DNA from: SG8-41 sp035259205
GTDB lineage: Bacteria > Pseudomonadota > Gammaproteobacteria > Burkholderiales > SG8-41
Assembly (NCBI GenBank): GCA_035259205.1
Contig: DATFWO010000099.1
Location: forward strand, 1-64,000
Direction: 5' to 3'
DNA: 64,000 nucleotides
The translations under genes were made by a program, and so were the position numbers. Numbering within the stretch: the stretch's first letter is position 1; every line of letters starts with the position of its first letter. The notes beneath the pieces are model-generated. The model did no database searches, was not told the origin of the DNA, and was given only the letters and a program-made list of their open reading frames with translations. Positions 1 through 8,465 of the stretch are shown here, piece by piece.

Positions 1-417
1 GTGCGAGGCGGCACCGGCGGCCACTACTACTACAAGCTGGCGGACGTGAAGGACACACCGGCAGGCACCGGCTATTCCACTTCCCACGGCGGCGTCGTGG
101 AGGGCGCACGCATGCTGGTGGGCTATATCCACAAGCCGCGCGGCACGGGCTCGCGCATGCACACGCACAAGAACGAGCAGTTCAACTACGTGGTACGGGG
201 CACGCTCGTGGGATCGGTGAACGGCAAGCGCGTCGTCGCGCCCGCAGGAACGCTGATCTACATACCGGCCAATGCGCCGCATACGCTCATCGCATCGGCC
301 GACGATGAGGACGTGATTTTCATCGCGATCAAGGACCTGTCCCAGGGCATCATCGGCAAGGCGGTGGACGGTAGCATGACCGGGCCGCATTACGATCCGG
401 GGTTCGCTCCGGAATAG
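1..417 (+). CDS. Single-domain cupin protein (5' end at window edge)
   Basis: A small beta-barrel cupin of 138 visible residues. The metal-binding motif is seen as H54-x-H56 followed by E59/Q60, and the second motif ends in H94 (PxxxPHT). The reading frame is open from base 1, where a GTG happens to lie, so the true start may be upstream of the window. The stop codon is followed at once by the ribosome-binding site of tctC, so the two are probably cotranscribed. Substrate and reaction are unknown; cupins beside tripartite transporters are often small-molecule isomerases or dioxygenase-like proteins, but that is inference. Confidence 0.75.
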   Translation: MRGGTGGHYYYKLADVKDTPAGTGYSTSHGGVVEGARMLVGYIHKPRGTGSRMHTHKNEQFNYVVRGTLVGSVNGKRVVAPAGTLIYIPANAPHTLIASADDEDVIFIAIKDLSQGIIGKAVDGSMTGPHYDPGFAPE

Positions 418-426
418 GAGAAGATT

Positions 427-1404
427 ATGGATTGCATCAAACGGTGCGGCGCGTGGTTACCCGCATTGGCGCTCGGGGCGCCGCTCATGGCTGCGGCCCA
501 GCTGCCCGCAGGGTATCCGTCCAAGCCGATCCGCTTCATAGTCGGCTTTCCGCCGGGCGCCACCAACGACTTCGTGGCGCGCGCGCTCGGGCAGAAGCTC
601 ACGGAGCAACTCGGGCAGTCCCTCGTAGTCGAGAACCGGGGCGGCGCGAATACGGCGATCGCATCGGAAATTTTCGTGCGCACGCCGCCCGACGGCTACA
701 CCATCATGCTGAATGCCCCCGGGCACGCCACCAACCCCGCGCTGATGAAGCTGCCCTTCGATCCGGTCAAGGACTTCGCCTTCATCACGCTTGCGGCGGA
801 ATCGCAGAACCTGGTGGTCGTGCATCCTTCCTTCCCGCCAAGAAGCGTCAAGGAGCTGATCGCGTTCTCGAAGAAGCATCCGGGCGAGATCAATTATGGT
901 TCGTCCGGTACCGGCACCACCGTGCATCTTTCCGCGGAGTTGTTCCAGGCGATGACCGGCGTCAAGTGGGTGCACATACCGTACAAGGGGGGCGGCCCGG
1001 CGGTGATCGAGCTGCTCGCCGGCCACCACGTGCTCTACTTCGGCAACGTGCCGAGCGTCATCCAGCACGTGCGCGCCGGCAAGTTGTGGCCGCTCGCGGT
1101 GACGGGCGCCAAACGCCAGGCGGCGGTGCCGGACATCCCGACGGTGGCGGAAAGCGGGGTGCCGGGATTCGAAGTGACCACGTGGTATGGCGTGTCCGCT
1201 CCCGCGAAGACGCCGCGACCTATCGTCGAGAAGCTCAACGCCGAGATGGTGCGGGCCCTCAATTCACCGGATCTGCGCAAGCAGCTGACCAACGCCGGTG
1301 CCGACCCCGTGGGCAATACGCCGGAGCAGTACACGGCCTACGTGCAGAATGAGATCGCGAAATGGGGAAAGGTCATCCGGGCTGCTGGAATCAAAGGTGA
1401 ATGA
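427..1404 (+). CDS. tctC: Bug/TctC periplasmic solute-binding protein of a tripartite tricarboxylate transporter
   Basis: A 325-residue periplasmic receptor with a signal peptide (about residues 1-24, ending AAA-Q) and the Bug signature PxxPIRFIVGFPPGA near residue 35. Bug proteins bind carboxylates such as citrate, succinate or aromatic acids and hand them to TctAB. The start is ATG 427 with GGAGAAG just upstream, overlapping the end of the cupin gene. It is the only one of nine Bug genes in the window that sits directly before tctB and tctA, so it is the likely cognate receptor. The ligand cannot be predicted. Confidence 0.93.
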   Translation: MDCIKRCGAWLPALALGAPLMAAAQLPAGYPSKPIRFIVGFPPGATNDFVARALGQKLTEQLGQSLVVENRGGANTAIASEIFVRTPPDGYTIMLNAPGHATNPALMKLPFDPVKDFAFITLAAESQNLVVVHPSFPPRSVKELIAFSKKHPGEINYGSSGTGTTVHLSAELFQAMTGVKWVHIPYKGGGPAVIELLAGHHVLYFGNVPSVIQHVRAGKLWPLAVTGAKRQAAVPDIPTVAESGVPGFEVTTWYGVSAPAKTPRPIVEKLNAEMVRALNSPDLRKQLTNAGADPVGNTPEQYTAYVQNEIAKWGKVIRAAGIKGE

Positions 1405-1506
1405 TGCGAACCTACTTCATCCTCCTCGACCTGCATCCCACATCGCCTCCGTCGCACACGCGTCTATATATGAAATAGGTTCGCAGTGAGGATGTGATTC
1501 ACCCGG

Positions 1507-1539
1507 GCGAGCTACGCTCGCCTTCCCCATCAGGGAAGG
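1507..1539 (+). other. Two adjacent hairpins between tctC and tctB
   Basis: Bases 1507-1521 form a perfect 6-bp inverted repeat (GCGAGC-tac-GCTCGC). Bases 1521-1539 form a 7-bp one (CCTTCCC/GGGAAGG, 5-base loop). No T-run follows, so it is not a classic terminator. The tctB ribosome-binding site (AGGAGGAG) starts about 8 bases downstream. The position suits an intercistronic processing or stability element that would favour the receptor mRNA over the membrane genes; this role is inferred. Confidence 0.5.
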
Positions 1540-1555
1540 TCAGGAAGGAGGAGTC

Positions 1556-2008
1556 GTGAAATCCGGCCTGCTCAACAACAAGGATTTTCTCGCCGGCTTG
1601 TTGTTCATCGCGATCGGCGGCTGCGCCGTGTTTTTCGCGCGCGACTACCCGATGGGCTGGGTGGAGCGGATGGGCCCGGGCTACTTCCCGACGGCGCTGG
1701 GGATCATCCTCTGCTTGTTCGGCGTCTACGTCATGCTCCGCGGCCTGCTCTCCCGGGAAGCAATCAAGGGCGAGTGGGGCTGGAGGCCGCTCAGTTTCAT
1801 CACCCTCTCCATCGTGGTCTTCGGCTTCACGATGGAGAAGCTGGGCTTGATCCCCGCGCTCCTTCTCATGTTCTTCGCCGCCGCCTACGCCGGCCGCGAG
1901 TTCCGGTTCAAGGAGGTGGCGGTCCTTGCCGCGCTCATGAGCGCCTTTGCCGGGGGGGTCTTCGTCTATGGACTGAAGCTGCCGTATCCGCTGTTTGGCG
2001 GGTATTGA
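1556..2008 (+). CDS. tctB: TctB small membrane subunit of tripartite tricarboxylate transporter
   Basis: A 150-residue protein of the usual TctB length with four hydrophobic segments (about 13-30, 41-62, 78-100, 110-140). The conserved MGPGYFP stretch after the first segment is present. The GTG start at 1556 is fixed by a strong AAGGAGGAG four bases upstream. It is followed after 3 bp by tctA. TctB partners TctA in the inner membrane; its mechanistic role is poorly known in the family. Confidence 0.93.
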   Translation: MKSGLLNNKDFLAGLLFIAIGGCAVFFARDYPMGWVERMGPGYFPTALGIILCLFGVYVMLRGLLSREAIKGEWGWRPLSFITLSIVVFGFTMEKLGLIPALLLMFFAAAYAGREFRFKEVAVLAALMSAFAGGVFVYGLKLPYPLFGGY

Positions 2009-2011
2009 ACG

Positions 2012-3508
2012 ATGGACCTCCTGAACAACCTGATCCTGGGTTTCGGCGTCGCGTTCTCGCTGCAGAACCTGGCGTACTGCCTGATCGGTGTGGCGCTGGG
2101 CACCCTGATCGGCGTGCTGCCCGGCGTGGGGCCGCTGGTGACGATAGCGATGCTCTTCCCGATCACCTTCAATCTGCCGGCGGTGCCGGCGCTCATCATG
2201 CTGTCCGGCATCTTCTACGGCGCGCAGTATGGCGGGTCGACCACCTCCATACTCGTCAATCTCCCGGGCGAAACGGCTTCGGTGGTGACGTGCCTCGACG
2301 GCTACCAGATGGCGCGGCAGGGACGCGCGGGACCGGCGCTCGCCACCGCGGCGCTCGCCTCGTTCTTCGCGGGCTGCGTCGGCACGCTCCTCATCGCGAT
2401 CGCCGGCCCGCCGATGGGCGAATGGGCGCTCGCGTTCGGTGCGGCCGAGTACTGCTCGTTGATGCTGATGGGGCTCGTGGCCTCGGCCGTCATGACCCAG
2501 GGCGATATCGTAAAGGGCCTCGCCATGGTCGTCGTGGGATTGCTCCTGGGGGTGGTCGGCACGGACGTCAATTCGGGAATGTCGCGCTATACCTTCGATG
2601 TCCCCCAGCTCTCCGACGGCATCGGGTTCACGGTGATCGCCGTGGGACTCTTCGCGGTGGCGGAAATCGTGGTGAATCTGGAAATGAAGGAGGCGGGAGA
2701 AGTGTTCACCGGGAGGATCACCAACCTCATGCCGGTCGCGAAGGACGTCCGGGACGCGGCCTGGCCCACCGTGCGGGGGACTGCCGTCGGCGCCATTTTC
2801 GGCGTTCTGCCCGGCACCGGCCCTGCGCTCTCCACGTTCGCCACCTACATGCTCGAAAAGAAGCTCGCGAGGGATCCGTCCCGGTTCGGAAAGGGCGCGA
2901 TCGAAGGCGTAGCGGCGCCGGAAGCGGCCAACAACGCCTCCGCGCAGACCTCGTTCATTCCCATGCTGACGCTCGGCATACCCACGAGTGCGACGATGGC
3001 GCTCATGCTGGGCGCGATGACCATGCAGGGCATAGAGCCGGGACCGCAGGTCATGGCATCGAAGCCCGAGCTGTTCTGGGGCCTCATCGCAAGCATGTGG
3101 ATCGGCAATCTCATGCTCGTGATACTCAACCTGCCGCTGGTCGGGATCTGGGTGCGGCTGCTGCGGGTGCCGTACCGATGGCTATTCCCCTCGATCATCA
3201 TGTTCTGCTGCGTCGGCAACTACAGCGTCAACAACAACGCCGTCGATATCTATCTGTGCGCGCTGATCGGGGTGCTGGGCTACGTACTGGTCAAGCTTGA
3301 GTGCGAGCCTGCGCCGCTGCTCCTCGGCTATGTGCTCGGCCCCCTGATGGAGGAATACCTGCGGCGCGCGCTGCTGATCTCGCGCGGCGACCCCAGCGTG
3401 TTTTTTACGCGCCCGATCAGCCTCGCGTTCATGATAGGCACCCTGCTTATTCTGATCGTCATGGTGGCGCCGGCAGTGCGGCGACTCAAGCCGTCGGCAG
3501 GCGCCTAG
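2012..3508 (+). CDS. tctA: TctA large permease subunit of tripartite tricarboxylate transporter
   Basis: A 498-residue integral membrane protein of standard TctA length. It shows the two duplicated signature loops: GVLPGVGPLVTIAML near residue 35 and GVLPGTGPALSTF near residue 265. The conserved YGGSTTSILVNLPGE segment is also present. It couples uptake of the carboxylate delivered by TctC to an ion gradient. It begins 3 bp after tctB, and a carboxyltransferase gene follows after 41 bp on the same strand, suggesting the imported acid may be metabolised as a CoA ester. Confidence 0.95.
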   Translation: MDLLNNLILGFGVAFSLQNLAYCLIGVALGTLIGVLPGVGPLVTIAMLFPITFNLPAVPALIMLSGIFYGAQYGGSTTSILVNLPGETASVVTCLDGYQMARQGRAGPALATAALASFFAGCVGTLLIAIAGPPMGEWALAFGAAEYCSLMLMGLVASAVMTQGDIVKGLAMVVVGLLLGVVGTDVNSGMSRYTFDVPQLSDGIGFTVIAVGLFAVAEIVVNLEMKEAGEVFTGRITNLMPVAKDVRDAAWPTVRGTAVGAIFGVLPGTGPALSTFATYMLEKKLARDPSRFGKGAIEGVAAPEAANNASAQTSFIPMLTLGIPTSATMALMLGAMTMQGIEPGPQVMASKPELFWGLIASMWIGNLMLVILNLPLVGIWVRLLRVPYRWLFPSIIMFCCVGNYSVNNNAVDIYLCALIGVLGYVLVKLECEPAPLLLGYVLGPLMEEYLRRALLISRGDPSVFFTRPISLAFMIGTLLILIVMVAPAVRRLKPSAGA

Positions 3509-3549
3509 GGTGGTTGGTGTTTCTCTTAACTGCCTATTGAGATGACGAC

Positions 3550-5085
3550 GTGTCGGCCAAGGATCTGATCAAGGACCTGGAAGAAAAGACCACCGAAGTG
3601 CTGGCGATGGGCGGGGAGGAAAAGCTCGCCGCGCGCCGGGCGCAGGGCGTGTTGAACGCGCGCGAGCGCATAGACTATCTGGTCGATCCCGGCAGCTTCG
3701 TGGAAACCGGCCGGTTCGCGCGCAGCATCCGCGCCGAGGTCGCGCACAAGACCCCGGCAGACGGCAAAGTCGCCGGCTTCGCGAAGGTAGACGGACGCGA
3801 CATCGCGCTCGTGTCCAACGACTTCACCGTGCTCGGCGCCTCGTCGAGCGTCATCAACATGAAGAAGATCCGGCACGTGAAGGGCATCGCGACCAATCGC
3901 GGAATGCCGCTCGTGCTGCTGGGTGAATCGTCCGGCGCTCGCATGCCGGATCGCATGGGGGCTTCGGGGCGCGCCATCCTCGCGCAGGACCCGACCGAGT
4001 ACCAGCGCCTGCGCGAGTCCCCCTGGGTCTCGGCGCTCCTCGGGCAGTGCTACGGTTCCTCCACCTGGTACGCGGCGATGTCGGACTTCGTCGTGATGCG
4101 CAAGGGATCGGTCATGGCGGTCGCGAGCCCCGGTGTCACCTCGATTGCGATCGGCAAGCCGATCGATCCCGAGGACCTGGGCGGGTGGAAGCTGCTGACC
4201 GGCGTCTCCGGGCTGGCGGACATGGCCGTGGATACGGACGAGCAAGCGCTCGCTGCGGTGAAGAAATTTCTGTCGTACCTGCCCTCGCATGCGATGGAGC
4301 GACCGCCGGAGCGCCCGGTGCCTGCGGGATCGGACGAGGGGTGCCGGAAGATCCTGGAGATCGTGCCGGAATCCCGGAACAAGGTGTACGACGTGCGCAA
4401 GATCGTCGCGGCGATCGCGGACCGGGACTCGAGCTTCGAGCTGAAGGAGCGCTACGGCAGGTCGGTCGCGACCGTGCTTGCGCGCGTCAACGGCAAGAGC
4501 GTCGGCTTCCTCGCGAACAATCCCCTGTTCAAGGGCGGGGCGCTCGATCCCGACGCCTGCCAGAAGGCGACGAGCTTCATGGTGCTGTGCGACTCCTTCA
4601 ACATCCCCATCGTGTTCCTCGTGGACGTGCCCGGATTCCTGATCGGCATGGAAGGGGAACTGCGCGGCATGCCGGGCAAGATCATCAACTGGATGAATGC
4701 GATCTCGCTTGTCACCGTGCCCAAAATCACCATCATCCTGCGCAAAAGCTACGGCCAGGCCTACATCAACATGGGCGGCGGCCGCAACGCCGACGAGATC
4801 GCCTGCTGGCCCGGCGCCGACCTGGGTTTCATGGATCCGCGGGTCTCGGTCAACGTGCTCTACGGAGTCAAGGAGTCCGACGATCCCGAGCGTTTCAGGC
4901 AGCTCGTCGCGGAAGTCGAGCGGGACACGACGCCGTGGGAGCTCGCGCGCATGTATGAGGCGCAGTATGTGATCGACCCACGCGACACGCGGAGCTGGCT
5001 CGCCCGGATGCTGGAGGTGCACCGGCTGCGGCTGCGAAACTGCGTCGGGCAGCACCGGCTCGCAAACTGGCCCACGAGCTATTAG
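3550..5085 (+). CDS. Acyl-CoA carboxylase, carboxyltransferase (beta) subunit, orphan copy
   Basis: A 511-residue carboxyltransferase of the propionyl/methylcrotonyl-CoA carboxylase beta family, with two crotonase-like halves. Recognisable segments are GVLNARERIDYLVDPGSF near residue 35, the acyl-CoA-binding GESSGARMPD region, and the C-terminal VDVPGFLIG and INMGGGRNADEI segments. The GTG start at 3550 keeps the full-length N-terminus. No biotin carboxylase or carrier lies beside it; those are at 26-29 kb with a second carboxyltransferase of identical length. It may use that carrier, or ones elsewhere in the genome. Its place after tctCBA suggests it acts on the CoA ester of the transported acid. 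Confidence 0.9.
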   Translation: MSAKDLIKDLEEKTTEVLAMGGEEKLAARRAQGVLNARERIDYLVDPGSFVETGRFARSIRAEVAHKTPADGKVAGFAKVDGRDIALVSNDFTVLGASSSVINMKKIRHVKGIATNRGMPLVLLGESSGARMPDRMGASGRAILAQDPTEYQRLRESPWVSALLGQCYGSSTWYAAMSDFVVMRKGSVMAVASPGVTSIAIGKPIDPEDLGGWKLLTGVSGLADMAVDTDEQALAAVKKFLSYLPSHAMERPPERPVPAGSDEGCRKILEIVPESRNKVYDVRKIVAAIADRDSSFELKERYGRSVATVLARVNGKSVGFLANNPLFKGGALDPDACQKATSFMVLCDSFNIPIVFLVDVPGFLIGMEGELRGMPGKIINWMNAISLVTVPKITIILRKSYGQAYINMGGGRNADEIACWPGADLGFMDPRVSVNVLYGVKESDDPERFRQLVAEVERDTTPWELARMYEAQYVIDPRDTRSWLARMLEVHRLRLRNCVGQHRLANWPTSY

Positions 5086-5186
5086 CCGCCGATAGGACGA
5101 TAATGCAGCTTGCGCTACGCGAAGGGAACGTCGCGCTGCGTGACGGTGAGGGGTGACCCGATGAATCGCCTTGGAGCCGGGGAAGC

Positions 5187-6260
5187 ATGGTGACTTTCCT
5201 GTGGCCTGACGCCCTCTGGCTGATGCTCGCGCTCCCAGCGCTGATTGGCACGTACGTCGCATTGTGCCGGCGGAAAAACACCGAGTATCTTCGTTATCCG
5301 GCCTTGAGCCTCGTACGAGAAGCGCTCGCTTCCTCGCAATGGATACGACGCCACGGCCCTCCGCTTTTCTTTCTCCTGGGGCTCGCCGCGGCCCTTCTCG
5401 CCATCGCGCGTCCCGCGGCCGTCACCACGGTGCAGTCGGAGCAGGGCACGGTCATTCTTGCGATCGACGTTTCGCTCAGCATGGCCGCGACGGACGTCGC
5501 GCCGACCCGCCTTGCGGCCGCCAAGGCTGCCATGGTGGACTTCGTCCGGGCACAGCCGGCAAACGTACGCATAGGTATCGTCGCATTCGGTGGCAGCGCG
5601 CACGTCGTGCAATACCCGACCTCGAACAGACAGGACGTGCTGGCGGCGTTCGAGCGCCTGGAGTTGCAGCCTTATACCGGCATCGGCACCGCTTTGATCA
5701 CGGCCGTCCTTACCCTTCATCCGACGGCGGGCATTGACAATGGGAACGACATCTTCGAAAACGGATGGGAAGCTTCGGCTCCAGCGGGTATTCGCCTGCT
5801 CGCTGCGTTCAATCCGGTGGAGAAGTCGCAGAAACGCATCACCGCCCCCACCGATTTCTCGACCGCGATCATCCTAGTAAGCGACGGGTGCGGAACGATA
5901 GGCGTGTCGCCGGTCAAAGCCGCCGAGATCGCGGCAGAGCACGGCGTGCGCGTCTATACCGTAGGTGTCGGGACCCCATATGGCGGCACGGGTAACGTCC
6001 CGGGATGGGGGCTCATTCACGGGGAATTTCAGGAGGAGGTCCTGAGGGCGATCGCCGATATCACGCGGGGCGAGTACTTTCACGCCCGCAGCGCGGGCAA
6101 GCTGAGCAAGATCTACGGCGAGCTCACCAGGCAAGCGGTTCTGGAGAAGAGAAGAGCGGAAATCACCGTGCCGCTCATCCTTATCGGAATGGCACTGCTG
6201 CTCACGGCATCCGCGCTGTCGCTCCTCTGGTGGCATCGTCTGCCGGTCAGCTCGGCCTGA
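5187..6260 (+). CDS. BatA-like von Willebrand factor A membrane protein
   Basis: A 357-residue inner-membrane protein with two N-terminal membrane segments (about 9-26 and 60-75), a large VWA domain and a C-terminal membrane segment (about 325-347). The metal-ion-dependent adhesion site is intact: D94-x-S96-x-S98, with further Thr and Asp residues downstream. This is the BatA/aerotolerance layout. The usual partners (MoxR ATPase, DUF58 protein, BatB) are absent here, so it is an orphan or was moved. The 100-bp gap upstream holds no gene. Function in this strain is unknown. Confidence 0.8.
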   Translation: MVTFLWPDALWLMLALPALIGTYVALCRRKNTEYLRYPALSLVREALASSQWIRRHGPPLFFLLGLAAALLAIARPAAVTTVQSEQGTVILAIDVSLSMAATDVAPTRLAAAKAAMVDFVRAQPANVRIGIVAFGGSAHVVQYPTSNRQDVLAAFERLELQPYTGIGTALITAVLTLHPTAGIDNGNDIFENGWEASAPAGIRLLAAFNPVEKSQKRITAPTDFSTAIILVSDGCGTIGVSPVKAAEIAAEHGVRVYTVGVGTPYGGTGNVPGWGLIHGEFQEEVLRAIADITRGEYFHARSAGKLSKIYGELTRQAVLEKRRAEITVPLILIGMALLLTASALSLLWWHRLPVSSA

Positions 6261-6290
6261 GCGTCCGAGCCGGATGCGATCCTGATCCAC

Positions 6291-7691
6291 ATGAGCTTCA
6301 CGACCCAATTCTGGAACGACGCCATCGTTCCCTCCCTGATCGACTACATCCGGATTCCCGCCAAATCGCCCCACTTCGACAAGGCCTGGGCGCAGAACGG
6401 CCACATCGACGCGGCGGTCGAGCTGGCAGCCAGCTGGTGCGGCAAACATGCGATCGAAGGAATGAAGCTCGACGTGATGCGACTCACGGGACGCACACCG
6501 CTGCTGTTCATTGAGGTGCCTCCAGCAGGAGGTGCCGGGAAAGCGGGCACCGTGCTCCTTTACGGCCATCTCGACAAGCAACCCGAAATGACCGGCTGGG
6601 CCGACGGCCTGGGACCCTGGACGCCGGTGATGCGTGACGGCAAGCTCTATGGGCGAGGAGGAGCGGACGACGGCTACGCGGTATTCGCATCGATCGCAGC
6701 CTTGCGTGCCTTGCGGGAGTCCGGCCGCCCCCACGGCCGCTGCGCGATCGTGATCGAGTGCTGCGAGGAGAGCGGCAGCTACGATCTTCCCACGTACCTC
6801 GACGCGCTCGCGCCGCGGATAGGCACGCCCGCGCTCGTCGTCGGGCTCGATTCGGGATGCGGAAACTACGAGCAGCTCTGGGGCACGACCTCGTTGCGCG
6901 GCCTCGTGAACGGCAGGCTCACGGTCGAAGTGCTGACCGAAGGCGTGCACTCCGGCGATGCGAGCGGCGTCGTGGCTTCCAGTTTCCGCATCGCGCGCGC
7001 GCTTCTCGAGCGTATCGACGATACTGCGACCGGTGCCGTGCGCCACGCGGCATTTCACGCGCCGATTCCGGCGGAGCGCGTCGAGCAGGCCAGGCGTGCC
7101 GCCGCAGTGCTCGGAAACGGCATACACGCCAAGTTCCCTTTCGTGCCCGGGATGCGGCCGATGGCCGCGGCGCTCGACGAGCTCGTTCTGAACCGCAGCT
7201 GGCGGCCCATGCTCGCCGTTACCGGAGCGGACGGACTGCCGGTACCGGAGAACGCCGGCAACGTGCTGCGGCCGAAGACGGTGCTTGCGCTCTCGCTGCG
7301 CCTGCCGCCGGTAGTGGACGGCCAGTCCGCGGGGAAGAAGTTGAAGGAACTGCTCGAAACCGATCCACCCTACGGCGCGCGGGTGACCTTCGACGTCGGC
7401 CAGGGCGCCACCGGCTGGCACGCGCCCAGGACCGCGGACTGGCTCGACCATGCAGTCGACGCGGCCTCGCTGCGCCACTTCGGGAAGCCGGCCATGTGGA
7501 TGGGCGAAGGCGGCACGATACCGTTCATGGCGATGCTCGGCGCGAAGTTTCCCCAGGCGCAGTTTCTGATCACGGGCGTGCTCGGGCCGCACTCGAACGC
7601 GCACGGTCCCAACGAGTTCCTCCACCTCGGCTACGCCGAAAAGCTTACCGCGGCGGTAGCGGACGTGCTCGCTGCGCAGGCGCAGCAATGA
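6291..7691 (+). CDS. M20 family metallopeptidase
   Basis: A 466-residue di-zinc M20 hydrolase. Visible metal and catalytic residues are H93-L-D95, the D126/D127 of YGRGGADDG, E159/E160 of the EESGS motif, and a late His in the GPHSNAHGPNE region. Length and layout fit the carnosinase/dipeptidase (M20A/F) branch rather than DapE. It lies 30 bp after the VWA gene. A candidate weak terminator follows. Substrate unknown. Confidence 0.88.
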   Translation: MSFTTQFWNDAIVPSLIDYIRIPAKSPHFDKAWAQNGHIDAAVELAASWCGKHAIEGMKLDVMRLTGRTPLLFIEVPPAGGAGKAGTVLLYGHLDKQPEMTGWADGLGPWTPVMRDGKLYGRGGADDGYAVFASIAALRALRESGRPHGRCAIVIECCEESGSYDLPTYLDALAPRIGTPALVVGLDSGCGNYEQLWGTTSLRGLVNGRLTVEVLTEGVHSGDASGVVASSFRIARALLERIDDTATGAVRHAAFHAPIPAERVEQARRAAAVLGNGIHAKFPFVPGMRPMAAALDELVLNRSWRPMLAVTGADGLPVPENAGNVLRPKTVLALSLRLPPVVDGQSAGKKLKELLETDPPYGARVTFDVGQGATGWHAPRTADWLDHAVDAASLRHFGKPAMWMGEGGTIPFMAMLGAKFPQAQFLITGVLGPHSNAHGPNEFLHLGYAEKLTAAVADVLAAQAQQ

Positions 7692-7725
7692 ATCCCTAGC
7701 GCAAAAATCTTGCGTCTTCCTGCTC

Positions 7726-7747
7726 ACCGCTCATCGCGGTTTTTGTT
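7726..7747 (+). terminator. Candidate weak intrinsic terminator after the M20 gene
   Basis: A 5-bp stem ACCGC/GCGGT with a 5-base loop is followed directly by TTTTGTT, 35 bp after the M20 stop codon. The stem is short, so the call is tentative. Confidence 0.4.
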
Positions 7748-7773
7748 GATACACTGCTAAGAAACGGGTCGTC

Positions 7774-8451
7774 ATGGGCACTTATTCCATCGGCGAGATG
7801 CCGCGTCCGCTGCCGGATGCGCTGTACGCCCAGCTCATTCAGGTCGAGACGGCTACCGTCGGACACCTCCGTCACCTGGGTTTCATGCATCCGGCGATTC
7901 AAGCCCTCAGCGGTGGCCGACGCATCGTCGGCAGTGCCGTCACGCTCGCACTCCCAGCACACGATTCAACCCTTCTGCATCATGCGCTTGGCTTGACGCG
8001 GGCAGGCGACGTGATTGTCATCGACCGCCTGGGCGACGAGCGGTATGCGTGCTGGGGCGGAGGCGTCACCAATGCAGCAAACAAGGCGCGCGTGGCGGGC
8101 GCCATCGTCGATGGGCCCTGCACCGATCCTTCGGAAATCAGGAGTCAGGGATTCGCGTTGTGGTGCAGGGGTATATCGGCCCTCACGACGCGCGTGGCTG
8201 ACATCGGCGGCAGCTTGAACCTGCCGGTAGCGTGCGGCGGAGTGGTCGTTCGGCCCGGCGACATCGTTCTTGCGGATGAGAATGGGGTCGTGGTTCTGGA
8301 TAGAAACGAGGGCGCTGCAATTGCGGAAGCCGCGCTCGTGCGACAGGCTGCGGCGGCGGAGCGCATGCGTGCGGTCAAAGAAGGAGCCCTCCTCGGCGAG
8401 CTCTCCGGCGCTACGGCTCTGGTCACACGCAGCCTCGAGCGTGCGAAGTAG
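7774..8451 (+). CDS. RraA / HMG-aldolase family protein with changed active-site motif
   Basis: A 225-residue RraA-fold protein. Members act as 4-hydroxy-4-methyl-2-oxoglutarate or 4-carboxy-4-hydroxy-2-oxoadipate aldolases, oxaloacetate decarboxylases, or RNase E regulators. The glycine-rich WGGGVTNAANKARVAG region is present. The usual DGxxRD motif reads DGPCTD here (residues 113-118), so the substrate-binding Arg is replaced by Thr117 while Asp118 is kept. It opens a four-gene plus-strand run with Bug, M20 and creatininase-like genes. A non-aldolase role or altered substrate is plausible. Confidence 0.8.
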   Translation: MGTYSIGEMPRPLPDALYAQLIQVETATVGHLRHLGFMHPAIQALSGGRRIVGSAVTLALPAHDSTLLHHALGLTRAGDVIVIDRLGDERYACWGGGVTNAANKARVAGAIVDGPCTDPSEIRSQGFALWCRGISALTTRVADIGGSLNLPVACGGVVVRPGDIVLADENGVVVLDRNEGAAIAEAALVRQAAAAERMRAVKEGALLGELSGATALVTRSLERAK

Positions 8452-8465
8452 CCGACTCCTCGACC

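Noticed and set aside
1774..3300. 508-residue plus-strand frame over tctB/tctA
   Set aside because: It overlaps two well-supported transporter genes in another frame and contains Arg-rich shadow sequence.
3526..5262. 578-residue minus-strand open frame
   Set aside because: It lies antisense to the clear carboxyltransferase gene, is rich in Arg/His as GC-rich shadow frames are, and has no domain.
5874..7727. 617-residue minus-strand open frame
   Set aside because: It spans the VWA and M20 genes in antisense and shows only low-complexity Arg/Val/His composition.
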